Of a DNA stretch of 64,000 nucleotides, positions 42,569 to 51,555 are shown one piece after another. A program made the translations under genes and the position numbers. The notes under the pieces are model-generated. The model did not search any database. It was not told the DNA's origin and worked only from the letters and a program-made list of their open reading frames with translations. Numbering within the stretch: position 1 is the first letter of the stretch; every line of letters begins with the position of its first letter. The stretch is from an uncultured Verrucomicrobiae bacterium. Lineage in GTDB: Bacteria > Verrucomicrobiota > Verrucomicrobiia > Limisphaerales > UBA1100. The DNA is taken from positions 79,648-143,647 of the forward strand of contig CALKBX010000013.1 in assembly GCA_937775205.1 (NCBI GenBank). Direction: 5' to 3'.

Positions 42569-44242
42569 TTAATGTGTGGAGGTGGAGCTTGTTTCTCTTG
42601 GCTCGGCGTTACGGATGGGCTCTGGGGTGTCGGCCGCGTATTGAGTGAAATTTTCCCGGAACATGGTGGCGAGTTGGTTGGCTTGGTGGTCGTAGGCGGC
42701 GGGGTCGGGCCAGGTTTCGCGGGGGTTTAGGATTTTGCTTGGGACGTCGGGGCACGTTTGGGGGATTTGGAAGCCGAAGCGGGGGTCGGTTTGGTAATCG
42801 ACATCGGCGAGTTGGCCTTCGAGGGCGGCGTTTAAGAGGGCGCGGGTCCACTGGATTTTGATGCGGTCGCTTTGGCCGTAGCCGCCGGCGATCCAGCCAG
42901 TGTTGAGTAGCCAGCATTGGCTTTGATGCTCGGCCATTTTTTCGGTGAGGAGTTTGGCATAAACTCCAGGATGTCGGGGCATAAAGGGGGCTCCGAAGCA
43001 GGTGGAAAAGGTGGCGGTGGGTGTGTCGATATTCATCTCGGTGCCGGCGACTTTGGCGGTGTAGCCGCTGATGAAATGGTAGGCGGCTTGCTCGGGCGTG
43101 AGCCGCGCGATGGGGGGTAGCACGCCAAAGGCGTCGCAGGTGAGGAACACTATGTTTTGCGGATGGCCGGCGGTGCCACTGGGTTCGCGGTTTTCGATGT
43201 ATTCGATGGGGTACGCGCCACGGGTGTTTGCGGTAAGGGAGTCGTCAGTAAAATCCGGCGAGCCATCGGGGCCGAGGATGACGTTTTCCATAATAGTTCC
43301 AGGCATGCGGGTGGTGGCGTAGATGGCGGGTTCGTCCTCTTCCTTGAGGTTGATGAGTTTGGCGTAGCAGCCGCCTTCGAAATTGAAAATGCCTTTGTCG
43401 GTCCAGCCGTGTTCGTCATCGCCCACGAGTCGGCGGTTGGGATCGGCGGAGAGGGTAGTCTTGCCGGTACCGGAGAGGCCGAAGAATACGGCGGTGTTGT
43501 TGCCGGTGGTGTTACACGAGCAGTGCATGGGTAGCTGACCGGTGGCGGGCAGCAGATAGTTCATAATCGAAAACAACGATTTTTTTATTTCACCGGCGTA
43601 CTGCGTGCCGCCGATGAGCACGAGCTTGTGCTTAAGAGAAAGCAGGATGAAGGCGTTGGAGTCCAGTCCGTCGACGGTGTCGGGGTCGGCCAGTAAATAC
43701 GGTGTGTGCAGCACGGTGTACTCCGGCTCGTGCGTGGCGAGTTCGGCGGCGGTGGGGCGGATCATCATCGTGCGCGCAAAGGCGGCGTGCCACGCGCTTT
43801 CGGTGACCACCCGCAGGCTGATGCGATTTGCTCCATCGGCGCCATCCGCGCCGCAAAACAAGTCCTGCACAAACAGCTCTTCGCGATGCGAAAGAAACCA
43901 CTGGGCGTGCCCGAGCATTTTGTCGAAGAGCGCCTGCTTGCACGGCTGATTGATTTTGCCCCACCAAATGGTGTCCTCGCTGACGGCATCGCGCACGGTA
44001 AATTTATCTTTGGGCGAGCGCCCCGTGCGCGCGCCGGTGCGGCTGGTGAACACGCCGTGTGCGGAAAGATCGCCTTCTCCGCGTCGCATCGCGTGCTGTT
44101 GCAGCTCAGGCGTTTCGTAATTCCAACGCACCGTACCGCGCGGTTCCAGCCCGTGCGCATCCAGCCCGATGGGCCCGTGCAAATCGGCGGTGCCCAGCAG
44201 CGGCAGCGGGAAATCTTTTTCAGTGAGCGTCGCAGTCTTCAC
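42569..44242 (-). CDS. pckA: Phosphoenolpyruvate carboxykinase (ATP)
   Basis: A 557-residue ATP-dependent PEPCK, converting oxaloacetate and ATP to PEP, ADP and CO2 for gluconeogenesis. It has TSRTGARTGRSPKDKF near residue 68, the kinase-1a P-loop FFGLSGTGKTTLSADP near 250, the kinase-2 segment LVGDDEHGW, and GGTQYAGEIKKS. Length is slightly above the usual ~530 because of extra residues at both ends. The start is GTG (44240-44242). No close partner genes. Confidence 0.95.
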   Translation of the reverse strand: MKTATLTEKDFPLPLLGTADLHGPIGLDAHGLEPRGTVRWNYETPELQQHAMRRGEGDLSAHGVFTSRTGARTGRSPKDKFTVRDAVSEDTIWWGKINQPCKQALFDKMLGHAQWFLSHREELFVQDLFCGADGADGANRISLRVVTESAWHAAFARTMMIRPTAAELATHEPEYTVLHTPYLLADPDTVDGLDSNAFILLSLKHKLVLIGGTQYAGEIKKSLFSIMNYLLPATGQLPMHCSCNTTGNNTAVFFGLSGTGKTTLSADPNRRLVGDDEHGWTDKGIFNFEGGCYAKLINLKEEDEPAIYATTRMPGTIMENVILGPDGSPDFTDDSLTANTRGAYPIEYIENREPSGTAGHPQNIVFLTCDAFGVLPPIARLTPEQAAYHFISGYTAKVAGTEMNIDTPTATFSTCFGAPFMPRHPGVYAKLLTEKMAEHQSQCWLLNTGWIAGGYGQSDRIKIQWTRALLNAALEGQLADVDYQTDPRFGFQIPQTCPDVPSKILNPRETWPDPAAYDHQANQLATMFRENFTQYAADTPEPIRNAEPRETSSTSTH

Positions 44243-44393
44243 GCGGGAGGACTCTTGCGTGAAAAAGCCCGGCGGTTCAAACCAAAATCAGGGGCTGACA
44301 CAGGAAACCCCTCGCCCTCCGCCGCCAAACTTTTTAGTGGCGTGATTTCGTTTGAGGCGTACACTTTTGGCAAGCACTCCAAACGGAAGGAAA

Positions 44394-45962
44394 ATGATGA
44401 CACAATCCCCCCCCGCCGCTCAAACCCATCGACGCGAATTTCTCTCTAACGTCGGCCAAGGTATGCTCGTCGCCAGCCTCGGCACCACGCTGGCGAGCGA
44501 CCTCGGCGTGTCCACGGCGTTTGCCGCCGAGGACGATCCGCGCCTTTCATTTGGCAAACTCGAGCCATTGGTCGGGTTGATGCAGGAAACGCCCACCAAG
44601 AAAATCTTGTCCGTGCTCGTGCGCAAACTCAACACCGGCGTGCCGTTGCGCCAATTGGTGGCCGCCGGTACGTTGGCTAATGCGCGGACTTTTGGTGGGG
44701 AAAACTATCACGGCTTTCACACGTTTATGGCGCTTGCGCCGGCGTTTGATATGTCGCGCGAAATGCCGAAGGGACAAGAGGCATTGCCGGTTTTGAAAGT
44801 GCTCTATCGCAATTCGTTTTATACAGAAAAAAACGGTCTCCACGGGAAGGATGTGCTCAAGCCATTGAAGGCAGTGAAGTTGCCCAAAGATGCGAAGGCC
44901 GCGCAAGCGTTACACGCTGCCACGCTCGCGGGCGACAAAGCGAAGGCGGAGCAGTTGCTCGCTGCGCTCGCTGGGCAATCGCTGGAGAGCGCACTCAACG
45001 GCGTGCTGCATCACGTGGAGGATAATCACAACGTTCACACCGTGGTGATGCCGTGGCGCGCGTACGATGTGCTGGAGCTAACCGGCAAGGAACACGCGCT
45101 CACGTTGCTGCGGCAATCCATCCGCCAATGCGCGGGTGGGAAATCGCGGTCGTCGTTGGTCCCGGCGTTGTTGGAAAAATATAAACTGCTCAGCCGCCCC
45201 GTCGGCACGCGCAAAGCCGATGACGCGTGGGTGGAAAAGTTCGCGCTCAATTTGCTGACGCTTACCGGCCCTCAAGCCAGCGAGGCCGCGGCGGCTGCGT
45301 TGGCAGAGGGCATTCTGCCGGAACACGTGGGCGAAGCCATTTCGCTTGCGGCCAACCAACTTATTCTGCGCCAAGTCGAAGTTTGGAAAGGTAACTATTA
45401 TGGACGCCGCACCCACGGCGATTCGGCGGGCGTGCACGCCAGTGATATGGTTAACGCGTGGCGCAATATCGCCCGCGTGAGCAGTCACCGCCACGCGATG
45501 GCCGGGCTTATTTTGGCTGCCGGCAACGTGGCTCAAAGCCGCAGTAAAGACGGCCACAAACCGAAGCCATTCCCCGAGCCCATGCAGCTTGAGCGCGTCA
45601 AAGCCACCACATCCAAGGCGTTGCTCGCCGAACTGGACGCCGCTATCCGCGACAACAACCAACTCCGCGCCTGCGCGCTCACCCATCACTACGGCGCGCT
45701 CGGCCATCCGCAGCGCGCGCTGTTGGATTTGTTGATTCAATACGGTACCAGCGAGGATGGCCGCTTGCACGCGGAGAAATATTACCGCACCGCCAACGAA
45801 GAATTCGCCACCACCCGCGCCGCCTTCCGCTGGCGGCAGATGGTTTCGCTCGCCCGCGTCACCGCCAGTTGCTACGGCTTCACCGTCGATGACAAACGCG
45901 GCCAAGGCAGCGGCCACCGCGCGCCGGGCTACGATGAGGCGCGGCGGCTGTCGAAAGTTTAG
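44394..45962 (+). CDS. Tat-exported His-rich protein of unknown function
   Basis: A 522-residue protein. A twin-arginine signal (THRREFLSNVGQGMLVASLGTTLAS) covers residues ~10-35 and a GGAAGG Shine-Dalgarno precedes the ATG. The body is alpha-helical with clusters of conserved-looking His: GGENYHGFHTFMALAP, NGVLHHVEDNHNVHTVVMPWR, HGDSAGVHASDMVNAWRN, SSHRHAMAG and THHYGALGHPQ. This could form a metal or heme site in a periplasmic enzyme. No family name can be given with certainty. Confidence 0.7.
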   Translation: MMTQSPPAAQTHRREFLSNVGQGMLVASLGTTLASDLGVSTAFAAEDDPRLSFGKLEPLVGLMQETPTKKILSVLVRKLNTGVPLRQLVAAGTLANARTFGGENYHGFHTFMALAPAFDMSREMPKGQEALPVLKVLYRNSFYTEKNGLHGKDVLKPLKAVKLPKDAKAAQALHAATLAGDKAKAEQLLAALAGQSLESALNGVLHHVEDNHNVHTVVMPWRAYDVLELTGKEHALTLLRQSIRQCAGGKSRSSLVPALLEKYKLLSRPVGTRKADDAWVEKFALNLLTLTGPQASEAAAAALAEGILPEHVGEAISLAANQLILRQVEVWKGNYYGRRTHGDSAGVHASDMVNAWRNIARVSSHRHAMAGLILAAGNVAQSRSKDGHKPKPFPEPMQLERVKATTSKALLAELDAAIRDNNQLRACALTHHYGALGHPQRALLDLLIQYGTSEDGRLHAEKYYRTANEEFATTRAAFRWRQMVSLARVTASCYGFTVDDKRGQGSGHRAPGYDEARRLSKV

Positions 45963-45983
45963 CTGCTGAAGATTGCTAGGCCG

Positions 45984-47222
45984 TTATTGCGTATGATAAA
46001 TATAATGCGCAATGACGAGCCCGAGGAAAACCACGCTGGAGGCCACGGCCACGAGAAAGCCGCGCTGCAGGTTGGTGCGGTCGGCGATGCGGCCGATGAG
46101 CAGCGGGATGAGTGTCCAGCCGATTGAAGCACCGGCGAAGAGCAGCCCCACCGCGCGCCCCGAAACTTCCAGCGGAACATGCCCCAGCAGAATTGCCATC
46201 AGCACGGGGAACACCGGGCCAAAGACGAAGCCGCAAAACATGATCAAGCCGATGGTTTGATTGCGTTTTTTTGAGAAGACAAGGCCGAGCAATCCGGCGG
46301 TGCCGAGTACGGCCACCACGACGTGCAGCAGATGTTCGACGCCCGGCTTGGCAAAAATCGCCGTAAGCAGCCGCGAGCCCAGGAAGCATAACCAAAAGCC
46401 GGACAGCGCCATTGACGTCAACCGGTCGGTCTGTTGGGCGGGCGTGTCGTCGGGGATTTGCCGCTTCACCAGCGTGGTGGCCCACGCGCCCAACGATAAT
46501 TCCAGCGGCGCGTAAAAAAGCATGGTCAGGCAACAGAGCCACAGCACTGGGTCACGCAACATTTTCTGAAACGCATCGCTGCTCTCAGCGGTTGTTTCCG
46601 ATTTTTCTTCGGGAGCCGTTGTGGCGTTGGCTTCGGTGACTGGTTGGGTTTGGTTGGCATCCACCGCGTTGTCCAAAGGGGGGCTCGGCTCCAGCGACAC
46701 CAGCATGATGCACAGGGCGGGGATCACGGTGACGGCCCCGAGCAAGGTTACCCCGCTGGAAAACTTCATGCGGTTCAACAGCCACGCCATGCTGGCCGGC
46801 ATCATGAAGGCGCCGAGGCCAAACACGAAATCGATGTAGCTCATGCCGCTCACGAGGTTTTCGGCGAAGACAATGCTGCCGAGCACGTTGCTCACATTGA
46901 CCATCATCGCCCAGCCGCTGCCGAGCATCAGCACCGCCACCACCGCGCCGCGATAGGTCCGGATGCGCGCAAGCAGGAGGAGGCTCGCGCCTACCAACAC
47001 CGCCCCGGCCAGCCACACGCCCTTGCGTCCGAGCGAGTCGGTGAGAAATCCGCTGGCCAGAATGACCGGCCCCACCATGAAGCCGAAGGCCGCGACCAAG
47101 CCGCCGACTTTGTCCTCGGTGATTTGCAGCCGCTCGGCCAGCGCCAGCTTCAAGGTGCCCAGCAGCGCGTAGCACATCCCAAGCATGGTCACGGCAATGA
47201 GGAGAACGGCTTTCAGTTCCAT
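45984..47222 (-). CDS. MFS transporter
   Basis: From the ATG at 47222 about 412 residues with 12 predicted helices: an N-terminal half with GLVAAFGFMVGPVILASGFLTDSLGRKGVWLAG (MFS loop 2-3 motif), a central acidic loop with Glu/Thr/Ser (residues ~205-235), and a C-terminal half ending at HYIYHTQ. The substrate is unknown; the sugar or anion branch of MFS is likely. It is divergent from the DUF3500 gene, and its promoter runs up to the start codon. Confidence 0.82.
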   Translation of the reverse strand: MELKAVLLIAVTMLGMCYALLGTLKLALAERLQITEDKVGGLVAAFGFMVGPVILASGFLTDSLGRKGVWLAGAVLVGASLLLLARIRTYRGAVVAVLMLGSGWAMMVNVSNVLGSIVFAENLVSGMSYIDFVFGLGAFMMPASMAWLLNRMKFSSGVTLLGAVTVIPALCIMLVSLEPSPPLDNAVDANQTQPVTEANATTAPEEKSETTAESSDAFQKMLRDPVLWLCCLTMLFYAPLELSLGAWATTLVKRQIPDDTPAQQTDRLTSMALSGFWLCFLGSRLLTAIFAKPGVEHLLHVVVAVLGTAGLLGLVFSKKRNQTIGLIMFCGFVFGPVFPVLMAILLGHVPLEVSGRAVGLLFAGASIGWTLIPLLIGRIADRTNLQRGFLVAVASSVVFLGLVIAHYIYHTQ

Positions 47223-47228
47223 CGGCGG

Positions 47229-47257
47229 AAGGTAGGCGAAGCGGTTCGGTTTGGCAA
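47229..47257 (-). promoter_or_regulatory. MFS promoter, leaderless
   Basis: On the minus strand, TTGCCA (47252-47257), a 17-base spacer and TACCTT (47229-47234). Six bases separate it from the ATG at 47222. No Shine-Dalgarno sequence. Confidence 0.55.
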
Positions 47258-47327
47258 ATCGGATTGGGCATTGCCAGCACGCGGCTGCTGTGTAATCTTT
47301 GAGGCCACGAATCACCAAAGGCGCACC

Positions 47328-48365
47328 ATGAAAAACTCAACCCTAATTAACCGACGCAATTTTCTTCAAGCCACCGGCGCGGCCGCGTTGGTGGGTTCTG
47401 CGTTGCCCGCGCTCGCCGCGCGCAAGGCTACTTCGGAGTCGCTGGTGAAGACGCTGTACGAGACCTTTGATGCCAAGCAACGCAAGGCGGTTTGTTTTCC
47501 GTGGGATTATAAAAACCACAACGGCTTGTTGCGCAAACATATCTCGAACAACTGGCTCATCACCAAGCCGCTGATTCGCAGTGAGTTTTTCACGAACGAT
47601 CAACAGGATCTCATCCGCGCCATTTGGGAGGGTTTACTGAATCCCGATTGGGTCGAGCGATTCGACCAGCAACTGCAGCACGACATGAAAGGCTGGGGTA
47701 AGCGTCAGGCGATTGCGATTTTTGGTGAGCCGGGCTCGGGCAAGTTTGAGTTTGTGCAAAGCGGTCGGCACGGCACCTTGCGCTGCGATGGCGACTCCGC
47801 CGACCATGTCGCCTTCGCCGGCCCCATCATGTACGGCGACGAAGGCTCGAGCGGCTACTTTGAAAAGGCAGCGCATCCCGACAACATCTTTTGGCATCAA
47901 GCGCTGGAGGCCAATAAACTTCATGGAATGCTCGATGGCAAGCTGCGCAAACAGGCGTTGCTGAAGGAAGCACCCGATGAGGGGGAGATTGCTTTCCGCG
48001 GGCCGAAAGGCCAATTCACTGGCGCGCCCGTGGTCAACATGGCGCGCGACCAAAAGGAGCATCTGCAAAAAATTCTGCGCCTCCTGCTCGAACCCTTTCG
48101 GCAAAGCGACCAAGACGAAGCCGTCGCCGCCCTCAAGAAAAACGGCGGACTCGACCAATGTCACCTCACGTTTTATGAGCGAGACGACCTCGGCCGCGAC
48201 GGCATCTACGACAACTGGCGTCTCGAGGGCCCGGCCTTCGTCTGGCATTGGCGCGGCGCGCCACACGTGCACGTGTGGGTGCATGTGGCCGATTCGTCCG
48301 AGGTGGAGCTCAATTCCCGCAACCGTTCCGGCTTGCTGCGGCGCAAAGGCGACACGGGGCTTTAG
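47328..48365 (+). CDS. DUF3500 family protein, Tat-exported
   Basis: A 345-residue protein. A twin-arginine signal (NRRNFLQATGAAALVGSALPALAA) covers residues ~8-31. The DUF3500 body follows, with RHGTLRCDGDSADHVAFAGPIMYGDE, NIFWHQALEANKLHGMLDGK and a C-terminal FVWHWRGAPHVHVWVHV block. The family has no proven function but is common in Verrucomicrobiota and Planctomycetota. The His/Trp-rich C-terminus could bind metal. The ATG at 47328 follows a weak AAAGG site. Confidence 0.83.
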   Translation: MKNSTLINRRNFLQATGAAALVGSALPALAARKATSESLVKTLYETFDAKQRKAVCFPWDYKNHNGLLRKHISNNWLITKPLIRSEFFTNDQQDLIRAIWEGLLNPDWVERFDQQLQHDMKGWGKRQAIAIFGEPGSGKFEFVQSGRHGTLRCDGDSADHVAFAGPIMYGDEGSSGYFEKAAHPDNIFWHQALEANKLHGMLDGKLRKQALLKEAPDEGEIAFRGPKGQFTGAPVVNMARDQKEHLQKILRLLLEPFRQSDQDEAVAALKKNGGLDQCHLTFYERDDLGRDGIYDNWRLEGPAFVWHWRGAPHVHVWVHVADSSEVELNSRNRSGLLRRKGDTGL

Positions 48366-48429
48366 TGTTTCGCGCGGACCGTGTTGGATTGGGGTCGAAT
48401 GAAATCGAAGTGACGGTTGAGTTTCGAAG

Positions 48430-50115
48430 CTATTGTTTCTTTTTCTGCTGGTTGCGGCCTTGATTTTCCGAGGTCTTTAGTGATTCTAATCTGCGCTGGA
48501 GAAATTCGCTAGAAATCTTGCGTGCTTTTTCACGGTCGGCAGCATCGTAATCCCAGAACTCCTGCACGATCTTTTCACTCGCGGGATAGTGAGAGCCATC
48601 GTCGCCGATTTTCTTCCGCAAGTCGGCGAATTGTAATTTGAGTTGAGCGCGTACTTTGGCGTGGGCGGGATCATCGTAGACGTTGTCGAGTTCGGCGGGG
48701 TCTTTTTCCAGATCATAGAGTTCCCAGCCCGGAGGCGTGGGATTGCCGCCGTCATAGTCGCAGCCGTAAAAGTAGATCAACTTGTGCGTCTTGGTGCGTA
48801 TTGCCATGTGGCCGGGGTTGTCGTGGTGCGCCATGTGCATCCAGTAGCGGTAGTACGCAGCCTGCTTCCAGCCTTTGGGTTCATTGCCTGTTTCGCAAAT
48901 GCTTTTGAAGGATTGCCCCTGCATGGAATCGGGAGTGGGGATGCCGGCGAAATCGAGCATGAGTGCAGGGAAATCGACGTTCTCAACAATAGCGTCGGAA
49001 CGGATGCCGCCCTTGATGGTTTTGGGGAAACGCACAATGAGCGGCATGCGCATGGAGGGATCGTAGGCCCAGCGTTTGTCCTGATAGTCGTTTTCGCCAA
49101 GCCAGAAACCTTGGTCGCCGGTGTAGATGATGACGGTATTGTCATAGAGGCCCTCGGCCTTGAGGTAGTCGAAGAGGCGCTTGAGGTTATCGTCCACACC
49201 CTTCACGCAGCGGAGATATTTGCGGAGGTAGGCTTGATAGGCGAGGTGGGTGGTTTCGCGTTCAGAGAGTTTGAGCACATTGTAGTCGGCGGGAAATTCC
49301 TCGGGGAAACGTTGCTTGAGGTCGACGGCGTAGGATCGGCGCGGGTTGCGTTTGCCGATGGAGGTGCCGATGTGCGGCATTAATTCATCCTGATAACCAC
49401 GCGTGGCGATGGAGCCGAAGGAGGAAGGCACGTCGTAGAGCGTTGAGGGCTCGGGGATCTTCACGTCGGCGAGATAGTCTTGATAGCGCGGCGCGTTTTC
49501 AAAATAATCATGAGGCGCCTTGAACTGGTGGCAGACAAAGAAGGGCTTGCCCTTTTCACGCTGGGTCTTGAACCAATGGAGGGTGGAATCGGTGATGGCA
49601 TCGGAGGAGTGCTCGCCTTTGTGCGTGACGGAATTCCTGGGCCACGGCTTGGATCCTTGAACACGGAACTGCGTGTCGAAGTACTTCCCTTGACCCGGCA
49701 GCACTTTGTAGTAGTCAAAATTCGGCTCCTCTTTCAGGTGCCATTTGCCGATCATGGCGGTTTGGTAACCGGCCTTTCGAAAGAGGATGGGCAGCGTTTG
49801 GTTTCCGGGCGTAATGCGGCCTCCAAGGTCAAACACGCCGTTCCTGTGCGGGTACTGGCCGGTGATGATGCACGCGCGGCTGGGGGTGCAGATGGCGTTC
49901 ACGCAGAAGGCGTTGTCAAAAACAATCCCCTCCGCCGCCATCTTGTCCAGCGTGGGCGTTGGGTTCAACGGCTTCAACACCGTCGCATACGCACCCACCG
50001 CCTGCGCTGTGTGGTCGTCAGACATGATGAAGAGGATGTTCGGGCGCGGCGCAGCACTGGTGGAAAATCCGCCAAGCATCAAGCCGGCCATGAAGAATTT
50101 GGTGAATAGATTCAT
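48430..50115 (-). CDS. Secreted sulfatase (formylglycine type, S1 family)
   Basis: From the ATG at 50115 about 561 residues with a signal peptide (FMAGLMLGGFSTSAA). The metal-binding start is NILFIMSDDHTAQAVGAY. The sulfatase signature Cys76-T-P-S-R (AICTPSRACIITG) has the Cys that is matured to formylglycine, followed by MIGKWHLK and TVIIYTGDQGFWLGEN. It likely removes sulfate from a polysaccharide or its fragments. A GTG at 50157 overlapping the DUF1501 stop (GTGA) would add 14 residues. Last gene of the gntR operon. Confidence 0.92.
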   Translation of the reverse strand: MNLFTKFFMAGLMLGGFSTSAAPRPNILFIMSDDHTAQAVGAYATVLKPLNPTPTLDKMAAEGIVFDNAFCVNAICTPSRACIITGQYPHRNGVFDLGGRITPGNQTLPILFRKAGYQTAMIGKWHLKEEPNFDYYKVLPGQGKYFDTQFRVQGSKPWPRNSVTHKGEHSSDAITDSTLHWFKTQREKGKPFFVCHQFKAPHDYFENAPRYQDYLADVKIPEPSTLYDVPSSFGSIATRGYQDELMPHIGTSIGKRNPRRSYAVDLKQRFPEEFPADYNVLKLSERETTHLAYQAYLRKYLRCVKGVDDNLKRLFDYLKAEGLYDNTVIIYTGDQGFWLGENDYQDKRWAYDPSMRMPLIVRFPKTIKGGIRSDAIVENVDFPALMLDFAGIPTPDSMQGQSFKSICETGNEPKGWKQAAYYRYWMHMAHHDNPGHMAIRTKTHKLIYFYGCDYDGGNPTPPGWELYDLEKDPAELDNVYDDPAHAKVRAQLKLQFADLRKKIGDDGSHYPASEKIVQEFWDYDAADREKARKISSEFLQRRLESLKTSENQGRNQQKKKQ

Positions 50116-50153
50116 GGTTTTAATGAAATGAATGAGGGCAAAAGTTTCTTGCC

Positions 50154-51554
50154 TCACGCGATTAGTTCCTTAATCACCTGCCCGCCAAATTGGCTGAGTT
50201 GTTTGTAACGGCCAGCGTGGAAGTAGGTGAGTTTGTTGTCGTCGAGTCCCAACAGATGGAGCAGCGTAACGTGCAGATCACGAATGGGGTGAACGACCTT
50301 GGCGGCCTTCGCGCCAATCTCGTCGGTGGCCCCAACGACGGAGCCTTTTTTTATGCCGCCGCCGGCCATCAGCATCGTCATGGCATCGATGTTGTGTCCG
50401 CGGCCGAGCGCGTACACGCCGCCGCGCCGGTTGTTGTCCGGTGTGCGGCCGAATTCGCCGGTCCAAACGACGAGCGTGTCGTCGAGCATCCCGCGTTGCT
50501 TGAGGTCTTTGATGAGTGCGGCCATCGGTTTATCGACGCTCTTGATGCGCGAGGAGTGGCCGCGTTCCAGATAGTCGTGGCTGTCCCAGCCGCCGGAAAA
50601 AACTTGCACGAAGCGCACGCCTTTCTCGACGAGGCGACGGGCCATCAAACATTGGCGGCCGAATGCTGCTGTCTCCTTTTGATTCATGCCGTAAGCTTCG
50701 CGGATGTGCTCGGGCTCGCTCTTGAGATCGATGACGCCTGGCACTTCCATCTGCATGCGGTAAGCCAGTTCGTAGCTCTCCATGCGCGCGGCAAGGTCGG
50801 CGTGTTCTGGATGCTTTTTGGCGTGGCGTTGATTGAGAAAAGCCAGTTCATCAAGTGCCTTGCGTTGGTGATCGCGCGTTTTGTGTTTAGGCGCGTGCAG
50901 ATCAAGAATTGAGGAACCGCTTGGACGTAGCCGCGTGCCCTGATAATGCGCAGGCAAAAAGCCGTTGCTCCAATTGCGCGAACCCCCTTGCGGCATGGCC
51001 AGCTCGGTCATCACCACATAGCCGGGGAGATTTTGGTTCTCTGTGCCGAGGCCGTAATTGATCCACGAACCCAAGGCCGGATCGCCTCCCAGCCGACTGC
51101 CGGTATTCATATGGAAAAGCGCCTCAGGATGGTTCAGTGATTCGGCCTGACATCCACGGTAGTTGCAAAGCTCATCGGCCACCTTCGGCAAATGCACCCA
51201 TTGATCGCTCATGTCCAACCCCGACTGGCCGACCTTGCGCGATTTGAATGGGCTGCCGACATAAAAACGAAACCCATTCGCCAAACCGGCCGTGCGTTTT
51301 GATTCTGTCTTGTGCTTCGCATTGAGCACGGGCTTCGGATCAAACGTATCCATATGGCTCGGCCCACCCTCCATGAAGAGCATGATCACCGCTTTTGCCT
51401 TGGGCGCGTGCATTGGTTTCTTGGGTGACAATGGCCCGGCGGCTTCTTTGGCCAACAGGTCGGTCATCGCCACCGCACCCAGAGATGAACCGAGTCCATA
51501 AAGGAAATCACGGCGACGCAGGGAAGCTGTATTCAGTGAGAGAGGTGCGTTCAT
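50154..51554 (-). CDS. DUF1501 family protein (Tat-exported)
   Basis: A 466-residue protein. Its Tat signal is LRRRDFLYGLGSSLGAVAMTDLL. The body has MLFMEGGPSHMDTFDPKP, FVQVFSGGWDSHDYLERGHSSR, LVVWTGEFGRTPDNN and GRGHNIDAMTMLMAGGG, placing it in the alkaline-phosphatase-like DUF1501 family. It begins one base after the DUF1549/DUF1553 gene stops, and such pairs are expected to act together outside the cytoplasm. The reaction is unknown; association with sulfatases here favours carbohydrate work. Confidence 0.9.
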   Translation of the reverse strand: MNAPLSLNTASLRRRDFLYGLGSSLGAVAMTDLLAKEAAGPLSPKKPMHAPKAKAVIMLFMEGGPSHMDTFDPKPVLNAKHKTESKRTAGLANGFRFYVGSPFKSRKVGQSGLDMSDQWVHLPKVADELCNYRGCQAESLNHPEALFHMNTGSRLGGDPALGSWINYGLGTENQNLPGYVVMTELAMPQGGSRNWSNGFLPAHYQGTRLRPSGSSILDLHAPKHKTRDHQRKALDELAFLNQRHAKKHPEHADLAARMESYELAYRMQMEVPGVIDLKSEPEHIREAYGMNQKETAAFGRQCLMARRLVEKGVRFVQVFSGGWDSHDYLERGHSSRIKSVDKPMAALIKDLKQRGMLDDTLVVWTGEFGRTPDNNRRGGVYALGRGHNIDAMTMLMAGGGIKKGSVVGATDEIGAKAAKVVHPIRDLHVTLLHLLGLDDNKLTYFHAGRYKQLSQFGGQVIKELIA

Positions 51555-51555
51555 T

